A stretch of DNA of 15,893 nt from Chloroflexota bacterium (GTDB taxonomy: Bacteria > Chloroflexota > Chloroflexia > Thermomicrobiales > UBA6265). The stretch lies in assembly GCA_023392645.1 (NCBI GenBank), contig JAEVYR010000447.1, positions 1-15,893 on the forward strand, in the 5' to 3' direction. This document shows positions 12,587-15,893 of this stretch, in pieces; the first letter of the stretch is position 1; each line of letters starts with the position of its first letter. A program made the translations under genes and the position numbers. The notes under the pieces were generated by a model. It did not search any database. It saw nothing but the letters and a program-made list of their open reading frames with translations, and was not told the origin of the DNA.

Positions 12587-13678
12587 GTGGTTCGAGAGGC
12601 AGTCAAATTCGGTCCCGACATCGAGCATGCGGCCGAGTACGAACAGGAACTGACCCGCGACATCCTCGCCGAGATGGCGGCCACGCAACGAGACAATGCG
12701 GACAGGCACCGCCATGCGCATCGCGACGCGCACGCCAAGAGCCACGCGGTCCTCAAGGCGACCGTCACGGTGCATGAAAGCCTGCCGCCAGAGCTGGCTC
12801 AGGGCATCTTCGCCGAGCCGCGCACCTTCGACGCCGTCGTGCGCCTGTCGTCCTCTCCGGGCGATATCCGAACGGATCGCACCCCGGCGCCGCGGGGCTG
12901 CGCACTCAAAGTCATCGGCGTCGAGGGCGAGCGACTGGTACCCGACATTGGCGGAAACAACCAGGACGTGTTGATGGTGAACTTCCCGACGTTGGCCTTC
13001 GGCACGATCGCGAAGTACAAGGACATGCTCTCGCTTCTGGAGAAGGCAGCGAAGGCGCCCGAAACGCTGCAGCGCCTGACGACCGGCGCCATGAGCATCG
13101 CGCGTGACGTGGCCACCTCCGCCGGACTCACGCCCGGCGCGACGCTGGAGGGACTCGGGCGCGACAACAGCCACGTTCTGGGCGAGACGTACTTCACGCA
13201 AGCCGCGCTTCGCTACGGCGACTTTGTGGCCAAGCTCTCCGTCTCCCCGAAGTCCGCCAATGTCCGCGCACTCACCGGAGTTCAGATGGATGTCGATGAC
13301 TTCTCCGCGATTCGGGACCTGGTCGTCGACTACTTCAAATCCAACGATGCGGAGTACGAGCTGCGCGCGCAGCTGTGCACCGATATCGACGCGATGCCCG
13401 TCGAGGACGCCGCGGTGCTGTGGTCCGAGGACGCATCTCCGCACCGGCCCGTCGCCACGATTCGGATTAACCGTCAGGATACCTACGGGCCCGCTCGTCG
13501 TGCATACGGTGACGACACACTCACATTCAACCCCTGGAACGGCGTGCAGGACCACCGGCCACTGGGATCCATCATGCGCGTGCGCAAGCACGCCTACGAG
13601 CGCTCGACCGCCTATCGACATGAGTACAACGCCAGGAAACGCGTCGAGCCGAGCAGTCTGGACGACATTCCAGATTGA
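12587..13678 (+). CDS. Catalase-like heme protein (y4iL-like catalase family)
   Basis: A 363-residue protein resembling the catalase core subfamily typified by rhizobial y4iL, shorter than the roughly 480 residues or more of true catalases. Recognisable blocks are HAKSHAVLKATVTVHESLP (49-67, H49 aligned to the catalytic histidine), FDAVVRLSSSPGD (81-93), RGCALKVIGVEGE (103-115), NNQDVLMVNFPT (124-135, catalytic Asn region) and FNPWNGVQDHRPLGSIMRVR (314-333). These match the family consensus for heme-dependent peroxidase- or fatty-acid-oxide-type catalase relatives. The usual heme-ligand tyrosine motif is not obvious; Y337, Y343 or Y347 could serve. It may degrade hydrogen or organic peroxides. 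It starts at GTG 12587 with AGGAG at 8 bases. It leads a three-gene operon with a Dyp peroxidase and is probably cytoplasmic, with no signal peptide. Confidence 0.82.
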   Translation: MVREAVKFGPDIEHAAEYEQELTRDILAEMAATQRDNADRHRHAHRDAHAKSHAVLKATVTVHESLPPELAQGIFAEPRTFDAVVRLSSSPGDIRTDRTPAPRGCALKVIGVEGERLVPDIGGNNQDVLMVNFPTLAFGTIAKYKDMLSLLEKAAKAPETLQRLTTGAMSIARDVATSAGLTPGATLEGLGRDNSHVLGETYFTQAALRYGDFVAKLSVSPKSANVRALTGVQMDVDDFSAIRDLVVDYFKSNDAEYELRAQLCTDIDAMPVEDAAVLWSEDASPHRPVATIRINRQDTYGPARRAYGDDTLTFNPWNGVQDHRPLGSIMRVRKHAYERSTAYRHEYNARKRVEPSSLDDIPD

Positions 13679-13708
13679 GGCTCATGCCGCTGGGACACAA
13701 CCACGAAC

Positions 13709-13713
13709 GGGAG
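13709..13713 (+). promoter_or_regulatory. Ribosome binding site of the 231-residue unknown protein
   Basis: GGGAG six bases before ATG 13720. It supports this start over the in-frame extension to 13675, which would overlap the catalase-like gene. Confidence 0.55.
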
Positions 13714-13719
13714 ACAGAC

Positions 13720-14415
13720 ATGACAGACCACCGAGACCCACGACTTCAGGACGAAAGCCAGCTCGATGCGATCAAGCGAGCGGTCGAAGACGTCGCGCAC
13801 GATGCGCCCAAGCTGGCGAAGATCGCCCTCGAGGCGATGATCCGGCGCCACAATCCGGACCTCACTGGTACGGCCGACTCGGCTGGACGCGTGGGCATGC
13901 GCTCGGGCAAGGTGTCCGAGCTGACGGCGATCGCCACGCTCAAGCCCGGCGGGGGCGAGCGACTGCGGCGCATCTTTTCGCTGACCAACGGCAACATGGA
14001 CGGCGCGCAGCGGGTATCCACCCTGCACGATATGCGCTTCGTCTTCTTCGACGACGACACCCGCATCCTCTTCGCGACGGCGTATGACGGCGACTGGGAC
14101 GCCTACATCAATGACTTCGCGACGAAGATTCCCGACCTGATGGACTTACTGTTCCAGAATGTCGAGGGGTGGCCGGGGATCGACAGCCCGGACGTCAAGG
14201 ATTTCATCGCCGAGCACCAGATCACCGCCGCCGGCTGGTTCGTGGCGAACCCTCAGGTCACCGTCGTCGACGTGCGTCGGATGCAGCGCACCGAACATGC
14301 GTTGAACGAGTTCCTCGATACGATGACCGGTCGCGATGATCTCGATGAGCAAACCGCTACGGCCATGAAGCACCTCACCGACACGATCTCTCGGCCCGAG
14401 GCGGTGGACTACTGA
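13720..14415 (+). CDS. Uncharacterised protein of the catalase-like/Dyp peroxidase cassette
   Basis: A 231-residue soluble protein with no signal or membrane segment. It starts at ATG 13720 (GGGAG at 6 bases), 41 bases after the catalase-like gene, and ends one base before the Dyp gene. An N-terminal charged helical region (1-45) leads into an alpha/beta part: VSELTAIATLKPGGGERLRR (65-84), then MRFVFFDDDTRILFATAYDG (105-124) and DWDAYINDF (125-133). After that come FQNVEGWPG (145-153) and a beta strand TVVDVRRM (181-188). The alternating strand-helix pattern suggests ferredoxin-like (dimeric alpha-beta barrel) modules, the fold also used by Dyp peroxidases. No heme-ligand histidine motif of Dyp type is present. 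I do not recognise a named family with certainty. By position it is a partner, regulator or electron-transfer helper of the two flanking heme proteins. Confidence 0.8.
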   Translation: MTDHRDPRLQDESQLDAIKRAVEDVAHDAPKLAKIALEAMIRRHNPDLTGTADSAGRVGMRSGKVSELTAIATLKPGGGERLRRIFSLTNGNMDGAQRVSTLHDMRFVFFDDDTRILFATAYDGDWDAYINDFATKIPDLMDLLFQNVEGWPGIDSPDVKDFIAEHQITAAGWFVANPQVTVVDVRRMQRTEHALNEFLDTMTGRDDLDEQTATAMKHLTDTISRPEAVDY

Positions 14416-14416
14416 T

Positions 14417-15802
14417 ATGAGCCTGCTTTCAGACCTGAACGAGCGCTTTCGGCGTGAGCACGTTAGCCTGGAACTCGACGATATCCAGGGATTGATCCTC
14501 CGATCGCGGCCGGAACCATACGTCGGCGCCCATGCGATGCTGCATATCGACGAAGCCGCGGGAGGCAGGGACTTCGTCGCGCGACTTGTCGACTACATCC
14601 AGTCAGCCCAGGACTGGACCAGCGATCTCGAGGCGTGGACGGGTGTCGCCATCAGCCATGATGGACTCAAGGCCCTCGGCGTGCCGGAAGAGTCACTGAA
14701 GAGCTTCCCGTTGCCCTTTCAGCAGGGCATGGCGGCACGGGCGCTGCAACTGATCGACAACGGGCCCAACGCCCCGAGTCGGTGGGACGAGGCATTCGCG
14801 CCGGGCACCTGCCATATCGCGATGACGATCTACGCGGCGGACGAGAAGGCTCGAACCACCGCTCTATCCACTGCGATGGAGGTGCTGGATCAGTCCAGCG
14901 GCGTGACCCTGGTCGCGACGCAGCTGTTCGGGGTCGATACCGAAAACAAGAATCCGTTCGGGTTCCGCGACTCGATCTCCCAGCCGACGATCGCCGGCAG
15001 CGGGGTCAACCCGCAACCCGGCCAGGAGCGAGCCATCGCAGCCGGCGAGTTCATTCTGGGGGAGAACAGCGAAACCGGCGCGCCGCTCGGTGTGCCCCAA
15101 CCAGACGTTCTCGGCCGGAATGGCTCGTACGTGGTCCTGCGCAAGTTCATCAGCCACGTCGGCGAGTTCAACGACTACATCGCCTCCCAGGCTGCCGATC
15201 CCAAAGAGCGGCACTGGCTCGCGGCCAAGATGTTCGGCCGCTGGCGCAGCGGCGCACCGCTGGTGCTCTCGCCGGAGCACGACGAGCAGGAGCTCGGAGA
15301 TGATCCGCAGCGGAATAACGATTTTACGTTCAAGGACGATCCCAAGGGGCTCATGTGTCCGCATTCGAGCCACATGCGCCGCCTGAACCCGCGGGACAGT
15401 CAGCTGACGATCCTCACCGACGTGAACATCAAGCGCATCATTCGCCGCTCGTCGACCTTTGGCCCGTCCTGGTCTCCTGATGTGACCGTAGAGGATGACG
15501 CGAAAGAGGACCGCGGCATCTACTTCGTGTTCATCAGCGCTCGTGCCTTCGATACCATCGAGTTTATGCAGCAGGAATGGATCAACGGCGGCAACTTTGT
15601 CGATCTCGGCACCGAGCGCGACCCGATTGTCGGGAACTTCCACGCCGATGACACAGGCGGTCGATTCACGATCCCGGAGGAGCCAGCGCGACGGAGAATC
15701 CACGGAGTTACGACGTTCAACCGGATGGCCGGAGGTGAGTACCTCTTCATGCCGTCGATCAGCGCTCTGCGCTGGATTGGTGCAGGCGGCTGGGCATCCT
15801 GA
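14417..15802 (+). CDS. Dyp-type heme peroxidase
   Basis: A 461-residue Dyp-type peroxidase, using H2O2 to oxidise dyes, phenols or similar donors. The N-terminal ferredoxin-like half opens with LDDIQGLILRS (20-30), typical of the long Dyp classes. The signature region is NPFGFRDSISQPTI (179-192). The catalytic aspartate is D185, but the family GXXDG motif reads G-F-R-D-S here. The proximal heme ligand is H319 in CPHSSHMRRLNPR (314-326). The distal arginine is probably R344 in IIRRSSTFGP (341-350). The C-terminal FVFISARAFDTIEFMQQEW (370-388) is usual. There is no signal peptide, and the C-terminus lacks an obvious encapsulin-targeting tail. The start ATG 14417 is one base after the preceding stop, with GGTGGA eight bases upstream, so translation is likely coupled. 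It is the last gene of the peroxidase operon. Confidence 0.93.
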   Translation: MSLLSDLNERFRREHVSLELDDIQGLILRSRPEPYVGAHAMLHIDEAAGGRDFVARLVDYIQSAQDWTSDLEAWTGVAISHDGLKALGVPEESLKSFPLPFQQGMAARALQLIDNGPNAPSRWDEAFAPGTCHIAMTIYAADEKARTTALSTAMEVLDQSSGVTLVATQLFGVDTENKNPFGFRDSISQPTIAGSGVNPQPGQERAIAAGEFILGENSETGAPLGVPQPDVLGRNGSYVVLRKFISHVGEFNDYIASQAADPKERHWLAAKMFGRWRSGAPLVLSPEHDEQELGDDPQRNNDFTFKDDPKGLMCPHSSHMRRLNPRDSQLTILTDVNIKRIIRRSSTFGPSWSPDVTVEDDAKEDRGIYFVFISARAFDTIEFMQQEWINGGNFVDLGTERDPIVGNFHADDTGGRFTIPEEPARRRIHGVTTFNRMAGGEYLFMPSISALRWIGAGGWAS

Positions 15803-15893
15803 GCCGTCCGGAGAAGCGTACGCAGCAGCGGGCAGTACCTCTCGCCCATCGCGACAGGCGACGCGGTTGCCTCCCCCGGAAAGGGAGCTGAAC

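Noticed and set aside
14417..15802. Dyp peroxidase as encapsulin cargo
   Set aside because: Many Dyp peroxidases are packaged in encapsulins through a C-terminal targeting tail. Here the protein ends soon after the core fold (RWIGAGGWAS) and no encapsulin gene is in the window.
15836..15893. CTCCC/GGGAG hairpin near the end of the window as the operon terminator
   Set aside because: The stem is only five pairs, no T-run is visible and the window ends eight bases or fewer beyond it, so it cannot be judged.

Overview
This is a GC-rich, gene-dense bacterial segment (by eye well above 60% G+C, with strong third-position G/C). The gene content is a mix: a two-domain Pta coupled to AckA, an acyl-CoA carboxylase beta subunit followed by a tiny epsilon-like subunit, a VanW-domain exported protein, a PadR repressor with a HAAS-type membrane partner, and a catalase-like/Dyp peroxidase cassette. 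This suggests a Chloroflexota bacterium (Thermomicrobia-like) or, less likely, an actinobacterium. That is inference from gene families; there is no rRNA or other direct taxonomic marker.

Layout. Positions 1-991 (+): 3' part of a GNAT acetyltransferase overlapping a DUF402 protein. Positions 967-3676 (-): an operon of acyl-CoA carboxylase carboxyltransferase, a 74-residue ACC-epsilon-like gene joined to it by a GTGA overlap, and a UlaG-like metallo-beta-lactamase-fold hydrolase. Positions 3858-about 5606 (-): an exported VanW protein. Positions 5813-9123 (+): pta-ackA, with ATGA overlap, divergent from the VanW gene. Positions 9124-9301: a convergent intergenic spacer rich in inverted repeats. 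Positions 9302-11477 (-): a translationally chained operon padR - HAAS/multi-TM membrane protein - RluA-type pseudouridine synthase. It has a candidate PadR operator lying inside its promoter. Positions 11680-12357 (-): a DinB-like protein with an extra N-terminal domain. Positions 12587-15802 (+): catalase-like heme protein - uncharacterised 231-residue protein - Dyp-type peroxidase, packed as one operon. No gap exceeds about 230 bp, so there is no long gene-free stretch.

How the genes fit together. Pta-AckA interconverts acetyl-CoA and acetate with ATP. The carboxyltransferase/epsilon pair would carboxylate acetyl- or other short acyl-CoAs, using a biotin carboxylase/BCCP encoded elsewhere. 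The PadR-HAAS pair looks like an autoregulated membrane-stress or signalling module. The most interesting part is the last 3.2 kb: a peroxide/heme-peroxidase cassette in which an unknown protein sits between a catalase-fold protein and a Dyp peroxidase whose GXXDG signature is altered to G-F-R-D-S. No mobile element, tRNA, rRNA or CRISPR array was seen.
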